From Kineococcus mangrovi (GTDB lineage: Bacteria; Actinomycetota; Actinomycetes; Actinomycetales; Kineococcaceae), in NCBI RefSeq assembly GCF_041320705.1, contig NZ_JBGGTQ010000009.1, forward strand, positions 62,001-126,000: a DNA stretch of 64,000 nt, written 5' to 3'. The notes below the pieces were generated by a model, which had not been told where the DNA came from, did no database searches, and worked only from the letters and a program-made list of their open reading frames with translations. Shown piece by piece: positions 1-7,954 of the stretch. Positions within the stretch are counted from its first letter, which is position 1. Each line of letters begins with the position of its first letter. The position numbers and the translations under genes were made by a program.

Positions 1-2
1 TG

Positions 3-647
3 GCCGGCGGCAGTGCCTACGCCCAGTCCCGCGACGCCGGTGCGGAGCGACCCGTCCCGGTCGCGGCGGCCCCCGTCGCGGAACCCGTCGCGGTCCCCGC
101 CGGGGAGCCCGTCGCCCGGGACGGCGCCGACGACGTCGCCCGGCAGACGTACTTCGCCGCGGGGTACACCTACGACGACGCCGTCGTCCTCGGTGCGCAG
201 TGGAACCTCGACCCGTTCGAGGCCAAGGCCGAGGCCGGGCGGCGGCTGACCGACGGGCAGACGCTGCCCGTCGCCCCGGGGTCGAGTCCCGTGGCGGTCG
301 ACGGGTCCGTGGCGGCGGTGGACGCCTTCTACGCCGCGGGGTACACCTACGACGACGCCGTCGTCCTCGGTGCGCAGTGGAACCTCGACTCGTTCGAGGC
401 CAAGGCCGAGGCCGGACGGCGGCTGACCGCCGGGCAGACGCTGCCCGTCGCCCCGGGTTCCAGCCCCGTCGCGGACCCCGTGGCGGGCGACGGGTCCTCG
501 GACGCAGTGGGCGCCTTCTTCGCGGCGGGGTACACCTACGACGACGCCGTCGCGCTGGCGGCCGTGTGGAGCGTGGAACCCTACGAGGCCAAGGTCGCCG
601 CCGGGCAGCGGATCCTGGCCGGGGAAACCCTGCCGGTGGTCTCCTGA
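3..647 (+). CDS. Tandem-repeat protein of unknown function, 5' end missing
   Basis: The frame is open from the window edge to a TGA, giving 214 residues; the true start lies upstream. The first 50 or so residues are rich in Ala, Pro and Val and look like a linker. The rest is three copies of a 41-residue unit built on A-A-G-Y-T-Y-D-D-A-V, then a Trp, then E-A-K and G-x-x-L. The charged, Tyr/Asp/Glu/Lys-rich units resemble small helical repeats, with no enzyme motif. The stop codon overlaps the probable start region of the amidoligase gene that follows, so the two are very likely co-translated. I do not recognise the family. The protein could be a partner or substrate of the amidoligase, which is inference only. 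Confidence 0.75.
   Translation, partial: AGGSAYAQSRDAGAERPVPVAAAPVAEPVAVPAGEPVARDGADDVARQTYFAAGYTYDDAVVLGAQWNLDPFEAKAEAGRRLTDGQTLPVAPGSSPVAVDGSVAAVDAFYAAGYTYDDAVVLGAQWNLDSFEAKAEAGRRLTAGQTLPVAPGSSPVADPVAGDGSSDAVGAFFAAGYTYDDAVALAAVWSVEPYEAKVAAGQRILAGETLPVVS
150..638 (+). repeat. Three in-frame 123-nt coding repeats
   Basis: Units lie at 150-272, 327-449 and 516-638, with offsets of 177 and 189 nt. Units 1 and 2 are nearly identical at DNA level, including a long shared run from the GGGGTACACCTAC motif onward. Unit 3 is diverged. This pattern suggests a recent duplication of one unit plus an older one. The linkers between units are Pro/Gly/Ser rich. Confidence 0.9.
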
Positions 648-1609
648 ACGGTCTGCCCCGCACGGGTTTCGAGGTCGAGCTGCTCGCCCCGCGGGGGGCG
701 AGCCGGCTCGACCTCGCCGTCGAGGTCGCCCGCCGGTGCGCGGGGCGGGTGGTCCGGCGTTTCCACGTCGACACCGAGTCCTCGGCGGCACCGGGGGTGC
801 GCACGTTCTGGCACCTGACCCCCGCGTTCGACGTCGTCGACGGCACCGGGCGGTTGCGCTGCTCGCTGGTGGACGACACCACGATCGTGGCCGACCTGGA
901 CGCGGCCGCCCCACCGCGTCCGGGGTGGTTCCGCGTGCTGAGCGACGACCCCCGGTTGCTGCGGCTCGTGCAGCGGTACGCCGACCCGGCGGAGGGGATC
1001 GGGTCGGTGCTCGCGCCGGTCGCGGAGGTCTTCGGGTCGCGGGTCGTCGAGGTCGGTGGCGTGCACCGGCTCGACGACCCCGCCGGGGCCACGGTCGCCC
1101 TCGCGGCCCCGTTGCCGGGGGAGCGGGAACGTCCCTGCGAACTGGTCACCCCGCCCCTCACCGGTGACCACGCGGAACGCCTCGAAGAACTCCTCGCCCC
1201 CGCCCGGGACCTGGGTTTCTCGGTGCCGCTGGAGGCGGCCGTCCACGTGAACCTCGACGCCGGGCCGTTCCGGGACGTCGGGGGGTTCCGGCGCGTCGTG
1301 GAGTTCTTCGCCGGGCGCGAGGAACTGCACCGGAGGTTCGGCACGAACCCGAACTGCCGTCGGCTGGGACCGTTGCCCGCCGACCTCGTGGACCTCGTGC
1401 AGCGCCGCTGGCCGGACTGGGATTCGCTGCGGGCGGCGGCGGCGCGCACGGCGGTGACGAAGTACGCCGACGTCGACGTGACCCGCGTGCTGGGGGTCCG
1501 GCCCGGGCCGGACGTGCTGGAGGTCCGGCTGCTGCCGGGGTCGGCCGACGGGGTGGCCATCGCCCGGCAGGCCGCTCAGCTCTGGGGGTCCTTGCGTTCC
1601 ACGAGGTAG
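644..1609 (+). CDS. Amidoligase-family protein (Amidoligase_2 type)
   Basis: About 320 residues beginning with the family-like block RTGFEVELLAP. Later blocks are VHVNLDAGPF (about residue 205), a Phe/Arg-rich helix, then TKYADVDV and LEVRLLPGS near the C terminus. These are typical of the glutamine-synthetase-fold amidoligases, which are predicted to form amide bonds with ATP on peptides or cell-wall precursors. The start is uncertain. The frame is open far upstream, and a CTG at 644 overlapping the upstream TGA is the best fit to the family N terminus; a GTG at 566 is the nearest standard start. The gene is coupled to the repeat protein. Its 3' end overlaps a convergent small gene by 34 bp. 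Family assignment is fairly firm; the substrate is unknown. Confidence 0.7.
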   Translation: MNGLPRTGFEVELLAPRGASRLDLAVEVARRCAGRVVRRFHVDTESSAAPGVRTFWHLTPAFDVVDGTGRLRCSLVDDTTIVADLDAAAPPRPGWFRVLSDDPRLLRLVQRYADPAEGIGSVLAPVAEVFGSRVVEVGGVHRLDDPAGATVALAAPLPGERERPCELVTPPLTGDHAERLEELLAPARDLGFSVPLEAAVHVNLDAGPFRDVGGFRRVVEFFAGREELHRRFGTNPNCRRLGPLPADLVDLVQRRWPDWDSLRAAAARTAVTKYADVDVTRVLGVRPGPDVLEVRLLPGSADGVAIARQAAQLWGSLRSTR

Positions 1610-1842
1610 GTGTGGCCGTTCCGGGTCACGCGTTCCCACTGCGCGTACCCGGCCCGCGCCTCGGCGTCGGTGCGCGGCCCGCGCTGCGGGCCCTCCTCGT
1701 GGGAGACCTGGGCGGGGCCGGTGAAGCTGAACACCGCGTCGAGGAACAGGTCGACGAGCTTGTTCCTCGACGTCGGCCGCCGCAGGCGGGCCGGGGTGCC
1801 GGTGTCGTTCCGGGGCGCCGGTCCGGGCGATCGTTCGTGCAT
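1576..1842 (-). CDS. Small conserved-looking protein, unknown function
   Basis: 88 codons read from an ATG. The N-terminal 25 residues are basic and Pro-rich. The remainder has balanced composition, with a hydrophobic stretch (KLVDLFLDAVFSF) and a C-terminal block (WERVTRNGHTYLVERK) that looks like a short beta hairpin. The amino-acid composition is much more protein-like than the antisense reading of a high-GC gene usually gives, and most of the gene lies outside the neighbouring amidoligase. It converges on, and overlaps, the amidoligase by 34 bp. I do not recognise a domain. Confidence 0.55.
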   Translation of the reverse strand: MHERSPGPAPRNDTGTPARLRRPTSRNKLVDLFLDAVFSFTGPAQVSHEEGPQRGPRTDAEARAGYAQWERVTRNGHTYLVERKDPQS

Positions 1843-1995
1843 GAATCGTCAGTGTACGCGGGAGCGTCGGCCCCCTCCACGTGGGCCGGGTCACGCCCGC
1901 CCCACGTCGTCCGCGGCCTCCGGCGCCCGGTTCCGCGGGGTTCCCGGCCCGCGCTGGCACCGGACCGTTCACCGCTCCGTGGTAGGTGTGTGCCC

Positions 1996-3579
1996 ATGCC
2001 GTCCCCTCGCCTGGCCCTCACCCGCACCTACCTCGCGCCGCCGGAACCGGCGCCGGAGTCGGCGCCCGGGGGTGGGGAACTGCCGGGCGTCGCCGACGTC
2101 CGCCCGGAGGTCGAGGTCACCAGCGAGGAGACGCACTACGACACCAGCGACCTCGCCCTCGCCGCGGCCGGGGCCTCCGTGCGCCGCCAGACCGCCGAGC
2201 GGACCAGCCCGGCCCCGCGCGGCTGGGTGCTGGAACTGCCGGGCCGCGGCCCCCGCACGCACGAGGTCCGCCAGGCCCTCGGCCGCGCCGTCCGGACGGC
2301 ACCGGCTGCGCTGCAGCGCCTCACGTGGGCCGCGGCCCGCGGGCGCTCCCTCGGTCCGGTCCTGGAGCTGTCGACGTCGGCGCGCCAGCGCGACCTGCTG
2401 GACGCCGAGGGCGACGTCGTCGCGCGGCTGACGACCCGGCAGGTGCAGGCGCGCGCCCTGGCCCCCGAGGACTCCTCCCCGCAGACGTGGGCCGAGTGGC
2501 AGGTCGAGGTCGTCGACGGCCGCCGCGACCTGCTCGACGCCGTCACCGACGCCTGGGAGGCCCTCGGCGCCGAGGAGTCCGACCGCACCGCGCAGCTGCG
2601 CGCCGTCCTCGACGGCCCCGACGACGAGGACGGCCTCGACGCCGTCTCCGTCGACGACAGCGCCGGAGGGGTCGTCCTGGCCCGCCTCGCGCAGGACGTC
2701 GGCTGGCTGCTGTCGCAGGACCCCCTGGCCCGCATCGACGCCCCCGACGCCGTCCGCGCCCTGCGGGTCGCCGCCCGCCGCCTGCGCCACGTCCTGGCCA
2801 CGACGGCCCCCCTGTTCACCGAGGGCGCTACCGAGGACCTGCGGGCCGAGCTCGCCTGGATCACCGACGTCACCACCCCGGTCCGCGACCTCGACGTCCT
2901 CGCCGAGAAGCTGCTGGAGGACCTCGACGAGGAGGCCGCCGGGCACACCGCCGGCACCGGCACGGGCGACCCGGCCGTCGTCGCCGACCGCGTCCGCGTC
3001 GTCCTCACCGAGCGCGCCGCCGCCGCGCACGCCGCCGTGCTCGAGGCGCTGGACTCCCAGCGCTACCGCGACCTCGTCGCCGCGCTCGAGGCGTTCGTCG
3101 CCGACCCGCCCACCGTCAAGGCCGCCCGCCGCGAGGCCCGCAAGGTCCTGCTGCCCCTCGTCGCCGACGCGCACCGCGCCGCCCGGGACGCCTACCGGGA
3201 CGTCGACCTCGACACCGACCTCGAGATCGACCACGACGTCGACCACGTCACCGCCGGCGACGCCGACGCCCTCGTCCGGCTCCGCGACGCCGTCGCCGCC
3301 GCCCGCGACGCGGCCGGGGTCGTCGCCCCCAAGGTCGGCGAGGCCGCCGAGGAGTACGTCGACGTCCTCAAGGAGCTGCTCGACCTGCTCGACGAGCACG
3401 CCGGCACCGTCCTGGCCCGCGAGTTCCTCGCCGGCCTCGTCGAGGAGTTCGGCTCCGGCGCCTTCGTCCTCGGGCGCCTGCACGCGCTCGAGGAGGTCCG
3501 GTCCGCCGTGGCGTTCCACGACGTCGAGGAGGCGTGGGACGCCGCGAACCGCAAGAAGCTGCGCAAGTTCCTCAAGTGA
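1996..3579 (+). CDS. CYTH-CHAD domain protein
   Basis: 527 residues from ATG; the frame is open upstream, but this ATG precedes the first conserved CYTH strand. The first 200 residues form a CYTH (triphosphate tunnel) domain. It has the EVEVTSEETHYDTSDLAL segment and alternating charged strands, although the classic N-terminal E-x-E-x-K is only partly kept. From about residue 225 comes a CHAD domain: long helices with conserved His/Arg (RALRVAARRLRHVL), ending in a helix with N-R-K-K-L-R-K-F. CHAD domains bind polyphosphate, and CYTH enzymes hydrolyse triphosphate or make cAMP. This protein probably acts on or associates with polyphosphate. The stretch 1843-1995 upstream holds nothing else recognisable. 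Confidence 0.85.
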   Translation: MPSPRLALTRTYLAPPEPAPESAPGGGELPGVADVRPEVEVTSEETHYDTSDLALAAAGASVRRQTAERTSPAPRGWVLELPGRGPRTHEVRQALGRAVRTAPAALQRLTWAAARGRSLGPVLELSTSARQRDLLDAEGDVVARLTTRQVQARALAPEDSSPQTWAEWQVEVVDGRRDLLDAVTDAWEALGAEESDRTAQLRAVLDGPDDEDGLDAVSVDDSAGGVVLARLAQDVGWLLSQDPLARIDAPDAVRALRVAARRLRHVLATTAPLFTEGATEDLRAELAWITDVTTPVRDLDVLAEKLLEDLDEEAAGHTAGTGTGDPAVVADRVRVVLTERAAAAHAAVLEALDSQRYRDLVAALEAFVADPPTVKAARREARKVLLPLVADAHRAARDAYRDVDLDTDLEIDHDVDHVTAGDADALVRLRDAVAAARDAAGVVAPKVGEAAEEYVDVLKELLDLLDEHAGTVLAREFLAGLVEEFGSGAFVLGRLHALEEVRSAVAFHDVEEAWDAANRKKLRKFLK

Positions 3580-3620
3580 GGTCCCCCGGGTGAGCGGGGG
3601 CGCGTCGGTAGGGTCGCGGG

Positions 3621-4223
3621 GTGAGCGAGATCGCGGACCCCGTGCCCCTGACCGGTGAGCGCGTCGCCCTGGAACCCCTCTCGCACGCCCACGCCGAGGG
3701 CCTGCGCGCCGTCGTCGCCGAGGGCGACCTGCACCGCACCTGGTACACGCGCATCCCCGCACCGGACGGGGTCGACGCCGAGATCGAGCGGCGGTTGCGG
3801 CTGCAGCGCGAGGGCGTGGTCGCGCCCTGGGCGGTGCGCCGCCTGGACACCGGCGCCGTGTGCGGGGCGACCACCTACCTCAACGTCCGCGCCGACCTGC
3901 CCCGCCTGGAGATCGGCTCGACGTTCTACGCGCCCAGCGCCCAGCGGACCGGGATCAACGCCGAGACCAAGCTGCTCCTGCTGGCGCGCGCCTTCGAGGA
4001 CCTGCGCTGCATCGCGGTGGAGTTCCGCACGCACTGGCACAACCTGCCGTCCCGCACCGCGATCGCCCGGCTCGGCGCCCGCCAGGACGGCGTCCTGCGC
4101 CACCACGAGGTCATGCCCGACGGCTCCCTGCGGGACACCGTCGTGTTCTCGATCGTGGCCCCCGAGTGGCCCGCCGTCCGCGCCGACCTGCGGCACCGGC
4201 TGGCGCGGGGAGGGTCCCGGTGA
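3621..4223 (+). CDS. GNAT-family N-acetyltransferase (RimJ/RimL-like)
   Basis: 200 residues from GTG. The protein has the usual RimJ/RimL layout: an N-terminal LTGERVALEPLSHAHAEGL strand-helix, a central IGSTFYAPSAQRTG strand-turn, and a helix with Asn (WHNLPSRTAIARLGARQDG), followed by FSIVAPEWP near the end. The canonical Q/R-x-x-G-x-G/A acetyl-CoA loop is relaxed to QRTGIN, as often seen in this subgroup. It probably acetylates an amino group of a small molecule or protein N terminus. The stop overlaps the GTG of the ABC transporter ATPase (GTGA), so the three genes 3621-6606 probably form one operon. Confidence 0.85.
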   Translation: MSEIADPVPLTGERVALEPLSHAHAEGLRAVVAEGDLHRTWYTRIPAPDGVDAEIERRLRLQREGVVAPWAVRRLDTGAVCGATTYLNVRADLPRLEIGSTFYAPSAQRTGINAETKLLLLARAFEDLRCIAVEFRTHWHNLPSRTAIARLGARQDGVLRHHEVMPDGSLRDTVVFSIVAPEWPAVRADLRHRLARGGSR

Positions 4224-4978
4224 CCGCCGGGACCCCCGCGCTCGTCCTGCGCGGCCTGCTCAAGCGGTTCGGCGAGAAGGTCGCCGTCGACCACCTCGAC
4301 CTCGACGTGCCCGCGGGCTCGTTCTACGGCGTCGTCGGTCCCAACGGGGCGGGCAAGACGACGACGCTGTCGATGGCGACCGGGTTGCTGCGGCCCGACG
4401 CGGGCCGCGCGTTCGTCGCCGGGGCCGACGTCTGGGCCGACCCGGTGGGCGCCAAGCGGTTGCTGGGCGTCCTGCCCGACGGGGTGCGGTTGTTCGACCG
4501 CCTCTCCGGGCTGGAGCTCGTGCGGTACTCCGGCCTGCTGCGGGGCATGCCCCGCGCCGTCGTGGAGGAACGTTCCCGCGAACTCCTCGACGCCCTGGGG
4601 TTGACCGAGGCCGCCCACACCCTCGTCGTCGACTACTCCGCCGGCATGACCAAGAAGGTGGCGCTCGCCTGCGCCCTCGTCCACGCCCCCCGCGTCCTCG
4701 TCCTCGACGAACCCTTCGAGGCCGTCGACCCCGTGAGCGGGGCGACCATCCGCAGCATCCTCACCGGGTACGTGGGCGGGGGCGGGACCGTCGTGCTGTC
4801 CAGCCACGTCATGGACCTCGTCGAACGGCTCTGCTCCCACGTCGCCGTCATCTCCGGCGGGCGGGTCATGGCCTCCGGTGACCTCGCCACCGTCCGTGGC
4901 GAGGGCACTCTGGAACAGCGGTTCGTCGCCCTCGTCGGCGGAACCCGCGACGTCACCGGCCTGGACTGGTTGCGGTGA
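4220..4978 (+). CDS. ABC transporter ATP-binding protein
   Basis: 252 residues from a GTG overlapping the previous stop. Walker A is GPNGAGKTTT (about residue 40). The ABC signature is unusual, YSAGMTKK in place of LSGGQ. Walker B is VLVLDEPFEAVDP, and the switch His is in LSSHVMD. This is the DrrA/CcmA-like single-domain class that drives ABC-2-type exporters. The degenerate signature is known from antibiotic/peptide exporter ATPases. It overlaps the permease gene downstream by 4 bp, so they should form one complex. Confidence 0.9.
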   Translation: MTAGTPALVLRGLLKRFGEKVAVDHLDLDVPAGSFYGVVGPNGAGKTTTLSMATGLLRPDAGRAFVAGADVWADPVGAKRLLGVLPDGVRLFDRLSGLELVRYSGLLRGMPRAVVEERSRELLDALGLTEAAHTLVVDYSAGMTKKVALACALVHAPRVLVLDEPFEAVDPVSGATIRSILTGYVGGGGTVVLSSHVMDLVERLCSHVAVISGGRVMASGDLATVRGEGTLEQRFVALVGGTRDVTGLDWLR

Positions 4979-6606
4979 CCGGCACCGGCGACGGCCCCGG
5001 CCCCGGCCCCGGGACGTTCGTCCGCCTCAAGCTCACGCTGCTGCGCAACGGGTTGCGCCGCAGCCCCTGGCAGATCGTCGCGTTCGTCCTCGCCGCCGTC
5101 TGGGCCCTCGGCGTCGTCGGCGTCGTCGGCGCGGGCCTGCTGACCCTGCGGTTCAGCGGGACCGACGTCGCCGGGCCCGTCGTCGTCGGCGGCGGGACGC
5201 TGCTCGTCCTCGGCTGGGCGCTCGTCCCGCTCGTCGCCTTCGGCGTCGACGAGACGCTCGACCCGGCGCGGTTCGCGACCCTCGGCGTCGGCCGCCGCCG
5301 GCTCGTGCCCGGGTTGCTGCTCGCCGGGCTGCTCGGTCTGCCGGGCCTGGTCACCGTGCTGCTCGCCGCGGCGGCCGTCGTGACGTTCTCGCGGACCCCG
5401 GCCGCCACCGCGTTCGCCGTCCCGGCGCTCGCCGTCACCGTGCTCACGGCCGTGGCCGCCTCGCGGGCGACGACGACCGCGGCGGCCGCCCTGCTGCAGC
5501 GGCGCCGCACCCGGGACGCCGTCGCCGTCCTCGGCGGGCTCGTGCTCGTCGCCTTCGGCCCGCTCACCAACGTCGCCCTCGGCCGCGCCGGTTCCGGTCT
5601 GCCCGCCGTGGCCGACCTCGGCCGCACCGTCGCGGGCGTGGCGGGGTGGACGCCGCCCGGGTTCGCGGTGGCGGCCGCCGCCGACGCGGCCACCGGGCGG
5701 TGGGCCCTCGCCGCCCTGCGGCTGCTCCTGGCCCTCGTCGTCCTCGCGCTCGTCCTGGCCGCCTGGGCCCTCGCCCTCGGCCCGGCCGGGACCGGACCGG
5801 GTGGGCGGGCCGCGGCCTCGGCCCCCGCCGAGGACCGCCGTCACCCGCTGTTCGACCGGCTGCCGGACACCCCGGCCTGGGCACCGGCGGCCGCCGTCGC
5901 CGTCCGCTGCGCGCGGTACTGGCGACGGGACCCGCGCTACCTCCTCAGCGCGGCCTCCCTCGTCGTCGTCCCGCTGCTGCTCGTCGTGCTCCCGCTCTCC
6001 CAGGGCGGGTCCATCGGGTCCTGGCCCCTGGCCGCGGGTCCGGCCATCGCGTTCGTCATGGGCTGGTCGCTGCACAACGACGTGGCCTTCGACCACTCCG
6101 CGTTCGCCCTGCACGTCGCGACCGGGCTGCGCGGCCGCGACGACCGCGCCGGCCGGGTGCTCGCGGCCGGTCTGTGGCAGCTCCCGCTCCTGCTCCTGAC
6201 CGCCGTCGGCGGCTGCCTGCTGGCCGGCCGCGCCGACCTCGTGCCCGCCGCCGTCGGGGCGAGCCTGGCGCTGTTCGGGGCCTCGCTCGGGGTGTCCTCG
6301 GTGGCCAGCGCCCTCGTGCCGTACCCGGCCCCGGCGCCCGGGGCCAACCCGTTCCAGACCCCCAAGGGGGCCGCCGCCGCCACCGTCGGCGTGCAGTTCG
6401 GCACCTCCACCGCGACGACGCTGCTCGCGCTGCCGACGCTCGTGCCCGCCGTCGTCGCCCTCGTCGGCCCGGCCTGGGCCGGCTGGATCGCGCTGCCGGT
6501 GGGGCTGGTGACGGGCGTCGTCCTGCCGTGGGTGGGCATCGTGCGGGGCGGGGCCGTCCTGGACCGCCGCGCCCCCGAGGTGCTGGCGCGGGTGAGCTCG
6601 TCGTGA
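4975..6606 (+). CDS. ABC-2-type transporter permease, large form
   Basis: 543 residues from GTG (GTGA overlap with the ATPase stop). The protein is mostly hydrophobic, with about 12 predicted membrane segments spread over the full length and a Pro/Ala-rich cytoplasmic loop near residue 280 (ASAPAEDRRHPLFDRLPDTP). The size suggests a fused two-half permease working with the ATPase of 4220-4978. Substrate cannot be read from sequence; small-molecule or peptide export, or membrane remodelling, would fit. Confidence 0.85.
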   Translation: MTGTGDGPGPGPGTFVRLKLTLLRNGLRRSPWQIVAFVLAAVWALGVVGVVGAGLLTLRFSGTDVAGPVVVGGGTLLVLGWALVPLVAFGVDETLDPARFATLGVGRRRLVPGLLLAGLLGLPGLVTVLLAAAAVVTFSRTPAATAFAVPALAVTVLTAVAASRATTTAAAALLQRRRTRDAVAVLGGLVLVAFGPLTNVALGRAGSGLPAVADLGRTVAGVAGWTPPGFAVAAAADAATGRWALAALRLLLALVVLALVLAAWALALGPAGTGPGGRAAASAPAEDRRHPLFDRLPDTPAWAPAAAVAVRCARYWRRDPRYLLSAASLVVVPLLLVVLPLSQGGSIGSWPLAAGPAIAFVMGWSLHNDVAFDHSAFALHVATGLRGRDDRAGRVLAAGLWQLPLLLLTAVGGCLLAGRADLVPAAVGASLALFGASLGVSSVASALVPYPAPAPGANPFQTPKGAAAATVGVQFGTSTATTLLALPTLVPAVVALVGPAWAGWIALPVGLVTGVVLPWVGIVRGGAVLDRRAPEVLARVSSS

Positions 6607-6622
6607 GCGCGCGGGGCTGACG

Positions 6623-7381
6623 GTGGACGCCTCGGTGGTGCCCGTCGCGCTCGCGGTCGTGCTGCTCGCCGGGGTCGCCGTCGGCGTGGGTGCCCTCGCC
6701 GGGATCCGGCACGGCCGCGCCGTCGTCGTCGCCGTCGCCCGGGCCGTCGTGCAGGTCGTGGCGGTGGGGCTCGTCCTCGGCCTGGTGCTGCGCACCCCGG
6801 CCCTGGCCCCGGCCTACCTCGCCCTGGCCCTCGGGGTGGCGAGCTGGACGTCCGCGCGCCGGCTGCGCACGGACGGGCTGGGCGTGCGGCGGGTGTGGCC
6901 CGTGACGGTGCTGGCCGTCGGCGCGGGGGCGGGGACCGCCGCCGGGATCGTCCTGGGGGTGGGTGCCCTGCCGGCGCACGTGCTGCAGGTGGTGCCGTTC
7001 ACCGCCCAGCTCATCGGCGGGTCGATGACGGCCACGACGCTCGCGGGGCGCCGGATGCTCGACGACGTCGAGGCCGGCTGGCACGAGGTCGAGGGGTGGT
7101 TGGCGATCGGGGCCCGCACGGTGCGGGCGGTGGCGCCGATGGGCCGGACCGCGGCGGCCCGGGCGCTCGCCCCGGCGCTGGACCAGACGCGGACGGTGGG
7201 GCTGGTGACGCTGCCGGGGGCGTTCGTCGGGCTGCTGCTCGGCGGGGCCAGCCCGCTGGAGGCCGCCCGCGTGCAACTGCTGGTGCTCGTGGGCCTGCTG
7301 GCCGCCGAGACGGTCGCCGTCGTGGTGGTGACGCGGGGCGTCGGGAGGTCGCTGCGCGGCCGTCCCGGGGTGCGGGCCTGA
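6623..7381 (+). CDS. FetB/UPF0014-family ABC permease
   Basis: 252 residues from GTG, 16 bp after the ABC-2 permease. Family hallmarks are TAQLIGGSMTATTLAGRR in the middle and LDQTRTVGLVTLPGAFVG followed by LLLGGASPLEAARVQLL near the end; about seven membrane segments. In E. coli the FetAB pair exports iron and protects against oxidative stress. Here no FetA-type ATPase is adjacent: the nearest ATPase (4220-4978) is an exporter type with its own permease. A borrowed ATPase, or shared use of that one, is possible. A strong hairpin follows at 7415. Confidence 0.85.
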   Translation: MDASVVPVALAVVLLAGVAVGVGALAGIRHGRAVVVAVARAVVQVVAVGLVLGLVLRTPALAPAYLALALGVASWTSARRLRTDGLGVRRVWPVTVLAVGAGAGTAAGIVLGVGALPAHVLQVVPFTAQLIGGSMTATTLAGRRMLDDVEAGWHEVEGWLAIGARTVRAVAPMGRTAAARALAPALDQTRTVGLVTLPGAFVGLLLGGASPLEAARVQLLVLVGLLAAETVAVVVVTRGVGRSLRGRPGVRA

Positions 7382-7414
7382 CCCGAGGACCCGTGGGGCG
7401 CCGTCCACGGACGA

Positions 7415-7453
7415 CGAAGGGCCCTCACCCCGGTGCGGGGTGAGGGCCCTTCG
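7415..7453. terminator. Bidirectional rho-independent-like terminator
   Basis: An 18-bp perfect inverted repeat (7415-7432 and 7436-7453) with a 3-nt loop sits between the convergent FetB-type gene and the cold-shock gene. The core is GGGCCCTCACCCCG, and the outer CGAA/TTCG pairs give weak A/T tails in both directions. It lacks a long T run, as is usual in high-GC actinomycetes. Confidence 0.85.
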
Positions 7454-7473
7454 CGTGCACTGCCGTCAGCAGG

Positions 7474-7677
7474 TCAGAGCGCGACGACCGACTCGGCCTG
7501 CGGGCCCTTCTGGCCCTGGGTCACCTCGAACTCCACGCGCTGGTTCTCCTCCAGCGAGCGGTAGCCGCTGCCACCGATGGCCGAGTAGTGGACGAAGACG
7601 TCGGGGCCGCCGCCGTCCTGCTCGATGAACCCGTAGCCCTTCTCGGCGTTGAACCACTTGACGGTGCCCTGAGCCAT
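7474..7677 (-). CDS. Cold-shock protein, CspA family
   Basis: 67 residues. The ATG at 7677 was chosen because [10 protein letters not shown] is the family N terminus, although the frame runs 10 codons further upstream. Both RNA-binding motifs are present: RNP1 as KGYGFIEQ and RNP2 as VFVHYSAI. The C terminus [12 protein letters not shown] is typical of actinobacterial Csp proteins. It should act as an RNA chaperone that melts mRNA structure. The 277 bp up to the next gene (7678-7954) hold no other gene and may contain a long structured leader, as is usual for csp genes. Confidence 0.95.
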   Translation of the reverse strand: MAQGTVKWFNAEKGYGFIEQDGGGPDVFVHYSAIGGSGYRSLEENQRVEFEVTQGQKGPQAESVVAL

Positions 7678-7954
7678 GCTTTCTCCAACACGTTTCCAGT
7701 CGGTCAAGCCCCACGCGTCTGCGGGGCTCGGGCTGAGTGGAACGCCACGCCGGACCGGTCGCCCGGCCGGCGCGACGCCCGCAACACACTCCGCGGGCGT
7801 TCAGAACGATCGAGGAGCTGCGGTGAGCTGCAGCCGTGGGGAAGCTAACACGCACAGTGCGACCGTGCGCAAGACCTTCACGCAGCTTGATCACCCGTGG
7901 AGCAGTGGTGCGCGTCACCCGCACCCGTGCGTGTCGTCGGTCCGGCCGCCCCGG

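Noticed and set aside
150-638. DNA repeats as a regulatory array
   Set aside because: Units keep reading frame and protein pattern, so they are coding repeats.
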